Of a stretch of DNA of 12,355 bases, positions 1 to 7,526 are shown in pieces (the stretch's first letter is position 1; every line of letters begins with the position of its first letter). The stretch spans positions 1 to 12,355 of the forward strand of contig JACCTK010000121.1 of assembly GCA_013812465.1 (NCBI GenBank), given 5' to 3'. The notes under the pieces are model-generated. The model was not told the origin of the DNA and did not search any database. It was given only the letters and a program-made list of their open reading frames with translations. Made by a program: the position numbers and the translations under genes. The stretch comes from Actinomycetota bacterium (GTDB lineage Bacteria > Actinomycetota > Thermoleophilia > Gaiellales > Gaiellaceae).

Positions 1-3000
1 TGAACTTCGAGACGTACACCTCGAGCGGCACGCCGTACTGGAGCCCGAGCGAGACGGAGATCATGAACGAGTTCATGAGGCCGGCGAGGGTCGTGCCCTC
101 CTTCGCGATGTCTACGAAGATGTCGCCGGGCGTCCCGTCCTCGAACAGGCCGACGTGGATGTAGCCCTCGTACTCGCCGACCGCGAACTTGCGGCCGACC
201 TCGACCCGGTCGTCAGGGATACGGCGCCGCTGCGGGAGCGGGCCGACGATGCCAGACACGGGAGCGAGCGTCGTCGCGCCCGCATCGGCCTTGCCGGAAA
301 GGGGCTGCGCCACCTTGCAGTTGTCGCGATAGATCGCGATGGCCTTGACGCCGAGCTGCCACGATTCGATGAACAGCTGGGTGATCTCGTCCACGGTGAT
401 CGCCTCGGGCAGATTGACCGTCTTCGAGATCGCACCCGAGATGAAGGGCTGCGTCGCGCCCATCATTTTCACGTGGCCCGTGTAATGGATCGCACGGTCG
501 CCAATCGCACAGTCGAACACGGGGTAGTGTTCGGTCTTGACGTATGGTGCTCCGACGACGGTGTTTCGCTCGTCGATGTAAGCGACGATCTCGCTGACCT
601 CGTTCGGTGCGTGACCGAGCTTCTCGAGCGCCATCGGAACGGTCTTGTTGACGATCGTGATCTCGCCGCCGCCGACGAGCTTCTTGGATTTAACCAGAGA
701 GAAGTCAGGTTCGATGCCTGTCGTATCACAATCCATCATAAATGAAATCGTCCCAGTCGGGGCGATGACCACCGACTGTGCATTGCGATAGCCATTTACT
801 TCTCCCAATTCCAATGCGTCATCCCACGCTCGGCGAGCGGCTGAGAGCAGGTCCTTGGGCACTGAGCTGGAGTGGTCGATGTTGCCGACCGCAGCACGGT
901 GCTTCGCGATAACGCCGATCATGGCCGCTGCGTTCGTCTGATAACCGGCGAACGACCCCATCCGCTTTGCGACTTCCGCTGACTTGCGGTAGGCGCGGCC
1001 TGTCATGAGCGCCGTGATCGCCGCTGCATACGCACGGCCATCGTCTGAGTCATACGGGAGACCGCGCGCCATCAGAAGCGCGCCGAGGTTCGCGTAGCCG
1101 AGGCCGAGCTGTCGGAAGGCCTTCGCGTTGTGATCGATTTGGGGAGTCGGATATGACGAGTAGCCGACGGCGATCTCTTGTGCAAGGAGCATGACATCGA
1201 CGGCGTGCTCGAACGCCTCGACGTCGAGTTCTCCATCTTCTCGGCGAAACTTCATGAGGTTCAGCGAGGAAAGATTGCACGCCGAGTCATCAATACTAAG
1301 ATATTCCGAACACGGATTAGACGCATTAATACGGCCGGTATTTGGAAGCGTATGCCAGTTGTTAATGGTCGTATCGTATTGCAACCCAGGATCGGCGCAC
1401 TCCCATGCAGCCTCGGCCATCTGGCGAAGCAGGTCGCGAGCATCGGTCGTCTCGACGACCGAGCCGTCGGTGCGCGCGGTCAGGTTCCACTCCTTGCCCT
1501 CGATGACCGACTCCATGAACGCGTCCGTGACACGCACGGAGTTGTTCGCGTTCTGGTACTGGATCGAAGCCCAGTCGGGCGAGTCGAGGGACATGTCGTA
1601 GCCCGCCGCCTCGAGGACGCGTGCCTTCCGCTCCTCCTTTGCCTTGCACCAGATGAACTCGTCGACGTCAGGGTGGTCGACGTCGAGGACGACCATCTTC
1701 GCGGCGCGCCTCGTCTTGCCGCCGGACTTGATCGTGCCCGCGGACGCGTCGGCGCCGCGCATGAAGCTCACGGGCCCGCTCGCGTAGCCGCCCTTGGAGA
1801 GCTGCTCCTTCGACGAGCGGAGGCGCGAGAGGTTGACGCCTGAGCCGGATCCGCCGCGGAAGATGACGCCCTCGCGCCGGATCCAGTCGAGGATCGACTC
1901 CATCGAGTCCTCGATCGAAAGGATGAAGCAGTTGTGGACGGCGACGTTGTTCGTCAGGTACTCCCCCGACTCGGTCTGGATGTCGTACACGTCGCGGACA
2001 CCGATGCTCTCGATCGAGACGATCTCCTCCTCCCGGAGGTCCGGGCACGCCTTCAGTCCGCGTAGCGACAGGGACTCGACTAGCTTCTTCTGTTTCTCCG
2101 CGCCAACGAACCCCACGAGCTCGATGAATCGCGCGCGTTCTGAGCCGATGCTGATCTGCACCTCGTGTAGGTCGTGCCGGTTCTCGCGCTTCTCCGTCTT
2201 GTGAATGCGGCGCGAGTAGATGCCGAGCACGTTCAGCAGGAGTTGGACGTCCGCAACCCAGCGTTCACCGCTCACCGCGAAGGCCACGCGCGCGCTCTCG
2301 TTGCCGTTCTCGCGGCGGACGCTGACGTAACCGTCGGCCTGGAAAATGCTCCGAAGATAAGCGGTGATCTCCTCGCGCGACGCCGTCCACAGCTGTTCCG
2401 GGACACGAATGGCGGCTCCGCGCAGTAGAAGCTGCCAGCGCTCAACGAAGTCGCGCAGGTGCTCGCCGTACAGACGGATCCGTCGGCAGCGCAGAGACGT
2501 GTCCTGCGTTGCGACATCGCGCACGTTCCGACGTGCGGTGGGGAACACCACGTCGAGGTTGTCGATGACCCACTCGTACTCGTCATCGGTGGCTACTTGA
2601 AACTCGATCGTCAAGGACCGATTGGTGCCGTGCTCGTACTGGCCAACGAAACCATCAGCCTGAAGCCAGCCGGCGAGAGCAGCTTCGGCGACTGCGACAT
2701 GGTCGGCTTCTCCCCGCGGATCGTCGAGCTGCTCCGAACTGCCTCCAACGGCGACAAGTGCTCGACTGGCGACCTTGGCCCGGTGCGGATGGAGATGCAT
2801 CCGCATTCCAGCGTGCAATTCATCGACTCGCATCCACGACGGTTGAGTACGGCGCTCGTGAACCGCCTTGACCACGTGATCGCCGGTCGCCTCGACGAAG
2901 CTGCCGTTCCGAAGCGTGACCCGGAAGACTTCCTTGAGACCGTTCGCCTGGACGGCGACGATTCTCGTCACGCCGTTCGCGTCGTAGACCTCGCGCCCTA

Positions 3001-3559
3001 CCTGATCCTCCTCGAAGAGCTGACCAATCGGCACCATCCCCTCGGGCGTGGACACGAGCGCGTGCCACGGCTGACAAGCTGAGCATTGAGGCTTCGCCTC
3101 GAACCCGACGTTGAACCACACGGGCGAGTTGAAGGACGCGTACTGGTTGACCAGGATCGCCTTCAGCTCGGCCTCGAACGTCTCGGCTTCCTCGTCCGCC
3201 AAGAAGTACCCGCCCTCTCGGCCCCAGCCGCCGATCGTGTCGACGACGCGGCCGATCATCTGCTTGACGGAGCGCTCGCGCTCGGGAGAGGACATGCGGC
3301 CGCGGAAGTACTTCTGCGCGACGATGTTGGTCGCGGTCTGCGACCAGAACTTGGGGAACTCGACGTCCTTCTGCTCGAACGCCGGCCCGTCCTTGCCGGG
3401 GATGTGGGCGTGGCGAAGCTCCCACTCGATCTCGTCGAAGGGATCGCGGCCGGGGATCGTGAAGAAGCGCCGCGGGGCGACGCTCGCCTCCGCCTCGACC
3501 ACCGTGTTCACGATCTCCTCGGTCGCGTCGACCTGGGGTGCCTCTGCTTGCTTCGCCAT
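1..3559 (-). CDS. nrdJ: Class II (B12-dependent) ribonucleotide reductase, intein-containing, 3' end cut by window
   Basis: Reduces ribonucleotides to deoxyribonucleotides using an adenosylcobalamin-generated thiyl radical; cytoplasmic. I translated the frame directly: it is open from the ATG at 3559 to the window edge (1186 codons): N-extein of 161 residues, intein of 382, then 643 C-extein residues. Family landmarks are NQYASFNSPVWFNVG before the intein, QCSA then CFILSIEDSM across it, FRGGSGSGVNLS, the radical-cysteine loop NPCSE (Cys codon 1310-1312), SACNLSSLNL (partner Cys codon 1277-1279), APTGTISFMMDCDTTGIEPD near 730-765, and YRDNCK. The NrdJ-type C-terminal domain (EGYIHVGLFEDGTPGDIF, LQYGVPLEVYVSKF) runs off the edge, so only a short tail is missing. 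By alignment with E. coli NrdA the redox pair is the CFIL and SACN cysteines and the radical cysteine is in NPCSE. No NrdR box or cobalamin riboswitch was recognised upstream. A second in-frame ATG at 3586 is equally plausible as the start. Confidence 0.97.
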   Translation of the reverse strand, partial: MAKQAEAPQVDATEEIVNTVVEAEASVAPRRFFTIPGRDPFDEIEWELRHAHIPGKDGPAFEQKDVEFPKFWSQTATNIVAQKYFRGRMSSPERERSVKQMIGRVVDTIGGWGREGGYFLADEEAETFEAELKAILVNQYASFNSPVWFNVGFEAKPQCSACQPWHALVSTPEGMVPIGQLFEEDQVGREVYDANGVTRIVAVQANGLKEVFRVTLRNGSFVEATGDHVVKAVHERRTQPSWMRVDELHAGMRMHLHPHRAKVASRALVAVGGSSEQLDDPRGEADHVAVAEAALAGWLQADGFVGQYEHGTNRSLTIEFQVATDDEYEWVIDNLDVVFPTARRNVRDVATQDTSLRCRRIRLYGEHLRDFVERWQLLLRGAAIRVPEQLWTASREEITAYLRSIFQADGYVSVRRENGNESARVAFAVSGERWVADVQLLLNVLGIYSRRIHKTEKRENRHDLHEVQISIGSERARFIELVGFVGAEKQKKLVESLSLRGLKACPDLREEEIVSIESIGVRDVYDIQTESGEYLTNNVAVHNCFILSIEDSMESILDWIRREGVIFRGGSGSGVNLSRLRSSKEQLSKGGYASGPVSFMRGADASAGTIKSGGKTRRAAKMVVLDVDHPDVDEFIWCKAKEERKARVLEAAGYDMSLDSPDWASIQYQNANNSVRVTDAFMESVIEGKEWNLTARTDGSVVETTDARDLLRQMAEAAWECADPGLQYDTTINNWHTLPNTGRINASNPCSEYLSIDDSACNLSSLNLMKFRREDGELDVEAFEHAVDVMLLAQEIAVGYSSYPTPQIDHNAKAFRQLGLGYANLGALLMARGLPYDSDDGRAYAAAITALMTGRAYRKSAEVAKRMGSFAGYQTNAAAMIGVIAKHRAAVGNIDHSSSVPKDLLSAARRAWDDALELGEVNGYRNAQSVVIAPTGTISFMMDCDTTGIEPDFSLVKSKKLVGGGEITIVNKTVPMALEKLGHAPNEVSEIVAYIDERNTVVGAPYVKTEHYPVFDCAIGDRAIHYTGHVKMMGATQPFISGAISKTVNLPEAITVDEITQLFIESWQLGVKAIAIYRDNCKVAQPLSGKADAGATTLAPVSGIVGPLPQRRRIPDDRVEVGRKFAVGEYEGYIHVGLFEDGTPGDIFVDIAKEGTTLAGLMNSFMISVSLGLQYGVPLEVYVSKF
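1931..3076 (-). mobile_element. In-frame intein with LAGLIDADG homing endonuclease, inserted in NrdJ
   Basis: A 382-residue protein-splicing element interrupts nrdJ between extein sequences QCSA and CFILSIEDSM, which rejoin into the usual QCSACFIL motif. Splicing residues look complete: Cys1 (codon 3074-3076) opening block A (CQPWHALVSTPEGMVPI); block B with Thr64 and His67 (ATGDHVV); block F (VYDIQTESGEYLTNN); block G ending Val-His381-Asn382; then Cys+1 (codon 1928-1930). Two dodecapeptide endonuclease motifs are intact, LAGWLQADG with Asp141 and LRSIFQADG with Asp248, about 107 residues apart as in single-chain LAGLIDADG enzymes. The element is therefore probably both splicing- and homing-competent, although activity cannot be read from sequence. 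The block F histidine seen in many inteins is absent. Codon use appears somewhat less GC-biased than in the flanking exteins, consistent with mobility. Confidence 0.96.
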
Positions 3560-3597
3560 CTGATCCTCCCGAGCGGTCTTTGACATCAGGTCCTCCC
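3557..3597 (-). promoter_or_regulatory. Tandem ribosome-binding sites and in-frame ATGs at the nrdJ start
   Basis: Two copies of a GGGAGG-N5-ATG unit lie 27 bases apart in the nrdJ frame. Shine-Dalgarno 3570-3565 serves the ATG at 3559, and 3597-3592 serves the ATG at 3586. The 18-base units match at 14 positions, suggesting a small duplication. Starting at 3586 would add nine residues (MSKTAREDQ). I used 3559 for the coding region because both sites look equally good and the extra residues belong to no recognised domain; either or both could be used. Confidence 0.7.
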
Positions 3598-3671
3598 GCT
3601 CGGTCGAGCTACGATCGTCATGCGAGCGGACTTGGCAGCGTAGGAGGCGAGCCGGACGGTATGGATAGCTC

Positions 3672-3681
3672 GGAAATTTCC
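3672..3681. promoter_or_regulatory. Short AT-rich palindrome upstream of nrdJ
   Basis: The 156-base gap between nrdJ and the next gene contains a perfect 10-base palindrome, GGAAATTTCC. It is followed closely by a half-site-like AAATTCC (3685-3691), in an otherwise GC-rich stretch. This is the natural place for an nrdJ promoter or operator. I cannot pick -35 and -10 hexamers with any assurance, and it does not resemble the NrdR box or an actinobacterial LexA box. Confidence 0.3.
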
Positions 3682-3742
3682 TGCAAATTCCGTAAATCTA
3701 GGCAGAGTCACGCTCGGTGAATTGTACCCGGAACGTCCTGTC

Positions 3743-4174
3743 TCACCGCTCGCGGCGTGGGCGACCGCGACGGCCGAGAGCGCCGGCGACGAGCAGCGTC
3801 AGCGCCAGGCCGAAGAGAGCGAGAAGCGGCAAGGGCAGTGGAAGCTTCGAGCCCCCCGAGGCGTCGATTGCGCTCTCTGCTTGCGCTTTCGTAGCCTGTT
3901 CCTCGACACCCTGCCCGCCCGTCTTCTCACGTAGCGCGCTCATCAGCGCGCGGCCGATCACGTCTCCGGCATCGGTGTAGTCACGGACGTCCGTCGGCAT
4001 CGCTGCGATCGCCTCCTCGTAGCACGCGAGCGGGTAGGTGCCATCAACGCGGCCGTTCTCGAACCAGTCGGCCAGCACACGCTCGCCACACGACAGCTCG
4101 GCCGCCCGACTTCCGCTTGGCGCGAGTATGCCGGTGAGGCCGAGCGCGACGATACAGGCGAGTAGACGGCGCAC
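3743..4174 (-). CDS. Small exported membrane-anchored protein, unknown function (paralogue A)
   Basis: A 143-residue protein of unknown function. Residues 1-24 form a signal peptide (basic MRR, hydrophobic core, likely cleavage after SRA). A conserved core of about 56 residues follows (29-84): it begins CGERVLADWFENGRVD, contains CYEEAI and DYTDA, and ends IGRAL...LREK. Its two cysteines (29 and 51) could form a disulfide outside the membrane. A linker leads to a C-terminal hydrophobic segment (about 111-134, starting LPLPLPLL) and an arginine-rich tail, so the core should face outward with the tail in the cytoplasm. The core matches the next upstream gene at about 35 of 56 positions. Start GTG at 4174 was chosen because it yields the signal peptide; no clear Shine-Dalgarno is visible. 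It is 134 bases downstream of its paralogue on the same strand and 156 upstream of nrdJ. Confidence 0.85.
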   Translation of the reverse strand: MRRLLACIVALGLTGILAPSGSRAAELSCGERVLADWFENGRVDGTYPLACYEEAIAAMPTDVRDYTDAGDVIGRALMSALREKTGGQGVEEQATKAQAESAIDASGGSKLPLPLPLLALFGLALTLLVAGALGRRGRPRRER

Positions 4175-4308
4175 TTCAATGAGAGTGGGAGTACCACTAG
4201 TCCGACGCCCATAGGTTGCGGCGGTTAGCGACGCCGAGCGCGTCGTACGAGATTCGATCCGACGCGAACGCGAGCATCAGCGCGAATTTCGCGCAGCGAG
4301 GCTCTGCT

Positions 4309-4869
4309 CTAGGTCAAGAGATCGTCGTCGGGGCCTAGAGTTCCGTCTTCGCGCGCCGCGGCGCGTCGTCTCGAGAGGTAGCCGAGGCCGCCTGCCCCGA
4401 GCAGCGCGATCGACATCCCGCCAAGGACGAGGAGCGGGATCGGGATCGAGGAGATACCGGTCGTGTCGACTTCGGGCGCAGCGTCGGACCCCGGGCCACC
4501 CGGATCGCCTGGATCATCCGGCGGATGGTTGATCACGCCGCCGTCACCCGGTGTCGGATCCTTGCCGCCCGGGGCGAGTTTGTCCCGGAGCGAGAACTGC
4601 AGCGCCCGCCCGATAATCTCTTGCGCGTTCGTGTAGTCCTCAAGATCCTTGGGGATGGCGTCGATCGCCTCCTCGTAGCAGTGGGCCTGGTACAGACGGT
4701 CGACGCGGCCGTTATCGAACCAGTCCGCGAGAACCGCGTCTCCGCAGGGGGTGGCCATGGCCGTGCCGGGCAGCGTGAGCGCAACGAAGGCGCCGAGAGC
4801 CAGCGCGACGAGCGCGCTCAGCACGTGGACGCGGCGGTATGGGGACAAGGGGTTCGGAGTCACGGGCAC
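4309..4869 (-). CDS. Small exported membrane-anchored protein, unknown function (paralogue B)
   Basis: A 186-residue protein of unknown function with the same architecture as its downstream neighbour. It has a signal peptide (hydrophobic stretch about 15-37, likely cleavage after AMA near residue 39) and a core at 42-97 beginning CGDAVLADWFDNGRVD with CYEEAI, DYTNA and IGRALQFSLRDK. A longer Gly/Pro/Asp-rich linker follows (about 99-135), then a hydrophobic segment (141-164, starting SIPIPLLVLGG), SRRR, and an acidic end (DDDLLT). Cysteines are at 42 and 64. The linker suggests a domain displayed away from the membrane. The Ile/Leu-Pro repeats before the membrane segment and the basic tail resemble a C-terminal sorting signal, but no LPXTG is present, so a plain membrane anchor is equally likely. 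GTG at 4869 is the assigned start; GTG at 4863 is an alternative. Divergent from the polymerase-like gene. Confidence 0.85.
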   Translation of the reverse strand: MPVTPNPLSPYRRVHVLSALVALALGAFVALTLPGTAMATPCGDAVLADWFDNGRVDRLYQAHCYEEAIDAIPKDLEDYTNAQEIIGRALQFSLRDKLAPGGKDPTPGDGGVINHPPDDPGDPGGPGSDAAPEVDTTGISSIPIPLLVLGGMSIALLGAGGLGYLSRRRAAAREDGTLGPDDDLLT

Positions 4870-4870
4870 G

Positions 4871-4905
4871 GCCGGAGGCCTGGGAAGTAAGACGAGTCTT
4901 CCGGC
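4871..4905. promoter_or_regulatory. Inverted repeats just upstream of paralogue B
   Basis: Immediately upstream of the GTG at 4869 lie nested inverted repeats: GCCGGA (4871-4876) with TCCGGC (4900-4905), and GGAAG (4883-4887) with CTTCC (4898-4902). They could form a 5' mRNA hairpin or a protein-binding site. No function is known and chance is possible in GC-rich DNA. Confidence 0.25.
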
Positions 4906-5001
4906 TCCTGGTGAGGTCGGCGTGAGTGCAGGGTAAACGAATTGTTAGACGGACAAGGCCGTTCCCCTTCTCTCCGGGCGGGCAAATGGCTTAGACGCTG
5001 G

Positions 5002-5007
5002 TAGCCT
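5002..5007 (+). promoter_or_regulatory. Putative -10 hexamer (TAGCCT), leaderless-type promoter
   Basis: TAGCCT fits the actinobacterial TANNNT -10 pattern and ends 8 bases before the ATG at 5016, which would put transcription start at or next to the start codon. No Shine-Dalgarno is visible in the intervening CCGGCC-rich sequence. No good -35 is seen. The call rests mainly on the same spacing at other genes in this window. Confidence 0.35.
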
Positions 5008-5015
5008 GGCCGGCC

Positions 5016-6983
5016 ATGGACGCGGCGCCGGAGCCGTCCGGCCGGGCGCTAGATGCGGTTGCCTACGCTCTCGCCGCGCTCGTCGGAGGCGCGCTGCTCG
5101 GGGCGACATTTGCAGGGGACGGGTCGAACGTCGACGGCGTTCTGCCTGTCGGTGGCGCTGCGGTGGTGTTGCTTGCCGCTGTGCTCCTGGCCGTCGCCTT
5201 TGGGCTCGTTGCGGCGCCGCGAGTCGGCTTGGCCGGCGGGGCGTTGATCGTCGCGATGCTGCTGCTCGCAGCCTGGACGGGGGCCACGATCTGGTGGTCG
5301 ATCGCGCCAGATCGAAGTTGGGAGGCGTTCAACAAGATCGCGGCGTTTGCGGCGTTCCTCGGGCTCGGCGTGACGCTCGCCGCGGTCGGCTCTCGTAGAG
5401 CGGCGCGACTCGGCGCCACCGTGCTCGCGCTCGTCATCGGAATCGTGCTCACCTGGGCGCTCGTGGCGAAGTCGATCCCCTCGCTCGATCCCGAAGGTGA
5501 CCGGGTGGCGCGTCTTCGCGAGCCCGTGGAGTACTGGAACGCGCTCGCGCTGCTCGCGGACATCGCGCTCGTGCTCGCGCTCTGGCTCGGCGCTTCGAGC
5601 GGGCGCCAGGTTCTCGTGCGTATCGCGGGCGGCCTGCTCGCCTACGTCGCGACCCTTTCGCTCTTGCTCACGCTCTCGCGGGTCGGCGTGGCGGCCGCCG
5701 CGGTGGCAGTTCTGCTCTGGCTGGCGCTCTCGGAAGGCCGCCGTGTGGAGGGCGCGCTCCTGCTCGCCGCCTCGGTCGTGCCGGCGGCGCTCGTCGGAGG
5801 TTGGGCCTTCACGCGACCGGCGCTCGTGGAGGATGTCGCCGAACGGTCCGATCGCGTCGCGGACGGAGCCCTGTTCGGTTTCCTCGCGCTGGCGGGGGCG
5901 GCGCTCGTCATCGCCATCGTCACGGTGGGCTCGCGTCTCGTCTTCCCAGAGAGCCGGCGGAGGAACGCGGGACGGGTGCTGCTCGGGTTGGCCGGAGTTG
6001 GCGCGGCAGCGGTGCTCGCCGGTGTCGTCGTCGCGGTCGGCAGCGCGATCTCCGACGACGCCGCGTGCGCCGAGATCGAGAACGATCCGAGCCGCCTCGG
6101 CTCGCTCGACCTGAGCAACCGTTTCTGCTGGTGGAACGAGGCGGTAGATGTGTACGTCGGCGACGCGCCGCAAGGGGCTGGCTCAGGCACGTTCGAGATC
6201 GCGCGCAAGCGCTACCGCTCCGATGCGCGCAACGTCTCGCAACCCCACAGCGTGCCGCTGCAGCAGCTCGCGGATGGAGGAGTCGCCGCACTCGGGCTGT
6301 TCATCGCACTCGTGGTCGCGGCCGTCGCCACCTGTGTCTCCGCGCTGCGCCGGCTCGACGGCGCCGAGCGCGCAGCCGCCGTGGCGCTCGTTGCGGCCCC
6401 GGCGGCCTATCTCGTGCATGCGCTCGTCGACTACGACTGGGACTTTCTCGCCGTCACCGCTCCCGTCATGGGCGCGCTTGGCGTGCTTGCGGCCGCGGGA
6501 AAAGCGCCATGGCCGAGGAGGGCACGGCCGGTGCTGGGAATCGGCGCCTTCTTGCTCGCCGCCGTTCTGCTCGTCTCGTTCGCGTCGCCGCGGCTCGCGG
6601 ACAAGAGCGTCCGCGAGTCGACGCGCGCGCTGGACGACGCAGATCTCGAGCGTGCGCGAGAACGCGCGAGCCGGGCGAGGCGCCTCAACCCGTTCTCGAT
6701 CGAGCCGATGTTCAGGCTCGCCCGGATCAGGGAGAGCCAGGGCTTCCGACGATCGGCCGAGGCGACATATGTCGACGCGGTCGAGCTCCAGCCCAAGAAC
6801 CCGGAGACGTGGTACGCGCTTGGGCTCTTCGAGTTTCAAGTGGCTCCTCGAAGGCTGTGCGCCGCGTATCGCTTCCTGAACGAGGCCTACACGCTCGACC
6901 CGGTCGGTCAGCAGTGGACAAGAGGGGGGCCATTGGATGTCGCTCGCGCGGCGGTCGATCGCGGCGCGTGCGAGCCGCGCTGA
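5016..6983 (+). CDS. O-antigen ligase/polymerase-like membrane protein with C-terminal TPR region
   Basis: A 655-residue polytopic membrane protein of the O-antigen ligase/Wzy family, which joins lipid-linked or secreted glycan repeat units at the outer face of the membrane. About a dozen hydrophobic segments span residues 12-520. The family signature is in the long extracellular loop and after it: REPVEYWNALALLAD (169-183), SNRFCWWNEAVDVYVGDAPQ (367-386), GAGSGTFEIA (387-396), SQPHSVPLQQLADGG (408-422), and then further membrane segments. After the last membrane helix (about 505-523) a soluble tail has helical pairs resembling TPRs (NPFSIEPMFRLARIRESQGF, then AEATYVDAVELQPKNPETWYALGLF), likely for partner binding. 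It stands alone and ends 5 bases from the convergent NUDIX gene. Whether it ligates or polymerises, and on which glycan, cannot be told here. Confidence 0.9.
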   Translation: MDAAPEPSGRALDAVAYALAALVGGALLGATFAGDGSNVDGVLPVGGAAVVLLAAVLLAVAFGLVAAPRVGLAGGALIVAMLLLAAWTGATIWWSIAPDRSWEAFNKIAAFAAFLGLGVTLAAVGSRRAARLGATVLALVIGIVLTWALVAKSIPSLDPEGDRVARLREPVEYWNALALLADIALVLALWLGASSGRQVLVRIAGGLLAYVATLSLLLTLSRVGVAAAAVAVLLWLALSEGRRVEGALLLAASVVPAALVGGWAFTRPALVEDVAERSDRVADGALFGFLALAGAALVIAIVTVGSRLVFPESRRRNAGRVLLGLAGVGAAAVLAGVVVAVGSAISDDAACAEIENDPSRLGSLDLSNRFCWWNEAVDVYVGDAPQGAGSGTFEIARKRYRSDARNVSQPHSVPLQQLADGGVAALGLFIALVVAAVATCVSALRRLDGAERAAAVALVAAPAAYLVHALVDYDWDFLAVTAPVMGALGVLAAAGKAPWPRRARPVLGIGAFLLAAVLLVSFASPRLADKSVRESTRALDDADLERARERASRARRLNPFSIEPMFRLARIRESQGFRRSAEATYVDAVELQPKNPETWYALGLFEFQVAPRRLCAAYRFLNEAYTLDPVGQQWTRGGPLDVARAAVDRGACEPR

Positions 6984-6988
6984 AGGCG

Positions 6989-7519
6989 TCAGGAAGGGCG
7001 ATCCGCGAGCACGGCGCCCGAGCGGGCCGCCGTTAGGACTGCTTCGAGCGTGCCGGGAGGGGCGAGATCGGGCCGGAGCTCGTCCCAGCCGAACCAACGA
7101 AGCTCGCTCACCTCTCGTCTGTCGAAGGCGCTCTCGTCGCCGCCCAGCAACGTGGCGGTGTAGTACTCCACGTTGATCACCGCGGCGTCGGGCTCTGTTG
7201 GATCATCGGCGTACGTGTCCACCCAGACGCCGATGTGGGCAGCGACCCTCACGCGCAGCCCCGTCTCCTCGAGCACCTCTCGCTCGACGGCCTCCATCGG
7301 ATGCTCGCCCACTTCGCAGAAACCGCCCGGAGCGCACCAACCGCCCTGCCAAGGCCCATGGGCGCGACGCGTGAGAAGCACCTTGTCGCCGCGGACGACG
7401 ATCGCGTTTGCGCAAGGCTTCGGGTTGAGCCAATGGCTCACACCGCACGCGACGCAGGTGACCGGCGGACGCGAAGTCAGCCGAGTGCCGCAGGCGGAGC
7501 AGAAGCGGACTTCGGCCAC
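6989..7519 (-). CDS. NUDIX hydrolase with N-terminal zinc ribbon
   Basis: A 176-residue NUDIX pyrophosphohydrolase, hydrolysing a nucleoside diphosphate linked to another group. Residues 7-25 carry four cysteines (FCSACG...TCVACG) forming a zinc ribbon like that of NudC-type NADH pyrophosphatases. The NUDIX box is complete at 66-88: G66, E72, R80-E81, E84-E85 and G87-L88 in the standard G-x5-E-x7-REUxEExGU spacing. The protein is shorter than NudC and lacks its N-terminal domain, so the substrate is open; nucleotide sugars or ADP-ribose are possible, given the epimerase in the same operon. The start is GTG at 7519, seven bases after the stop of the upstream LytR_C-domain gene, implying co-transcription and perhaps translational coupling; no clear Shine-Dalgarno is seen. 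Confidence 0.93.
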   Translation of the reverse strand: MAEVRFCSACGTRLTSRPPVTCVACGVSHWLNPKPCANAIVVRGDKVLLTRRAHGPWQGGWCAPGGFCEVGEHPMEAVEREVLEETGLRVRVAAHIGVWVDTYADDPTEPDAAVINVEYYTATLLGGDESAFDRREVSELRWFGWDELRPDLAPPGTLEAVLTAARSGAVLADRPS

Positions 7520-7526
7520 TAGACCG

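Noticed and set aside
1931..3076. Reading the nrdJ interruption as a frameshifted or broken gene
   Set aside because: The frame is continuous through the insert and all splicing landmarks are present, so it is an intein and not damage.
3661..3720. 19-codon plus-strand frame starting MDSSEI upstream of nrdJ
   Set aside because: An AGGAGG lies about 13 bases upstream, too far for good initiation. The frame is very short, has no recognisable feature and covers the likely nrdJ regulatory region.
3587..3742. Cobalamin riboswitch or NrdR boxes upstream of nrdJ
   Set aside because: I looked because class II reductases may be controlled this way, but saw no B12-box-like or paired NrdR-box sequence; the gap is also short for a full cobalamin riboswitch.
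4278..4292. GCGCGA-ATT-TCGCGC hairpin as a terminator between the paralogues
   Set aside because: The stem is only 6 base pairs and no T-run follows on either strand; such repeats arise by chance in GC-rich DNA.
5049..6173. Long minus-strand open frame opposite the polymerase-like gene
   Set aside because: Its translation is rich in Arg, Glu, Asp and Gly with no recognisable motif, and it mirrors the codon positions of a convincing membrane protein on the plus strand. Long antisense frames are expected in high-GC DNA.
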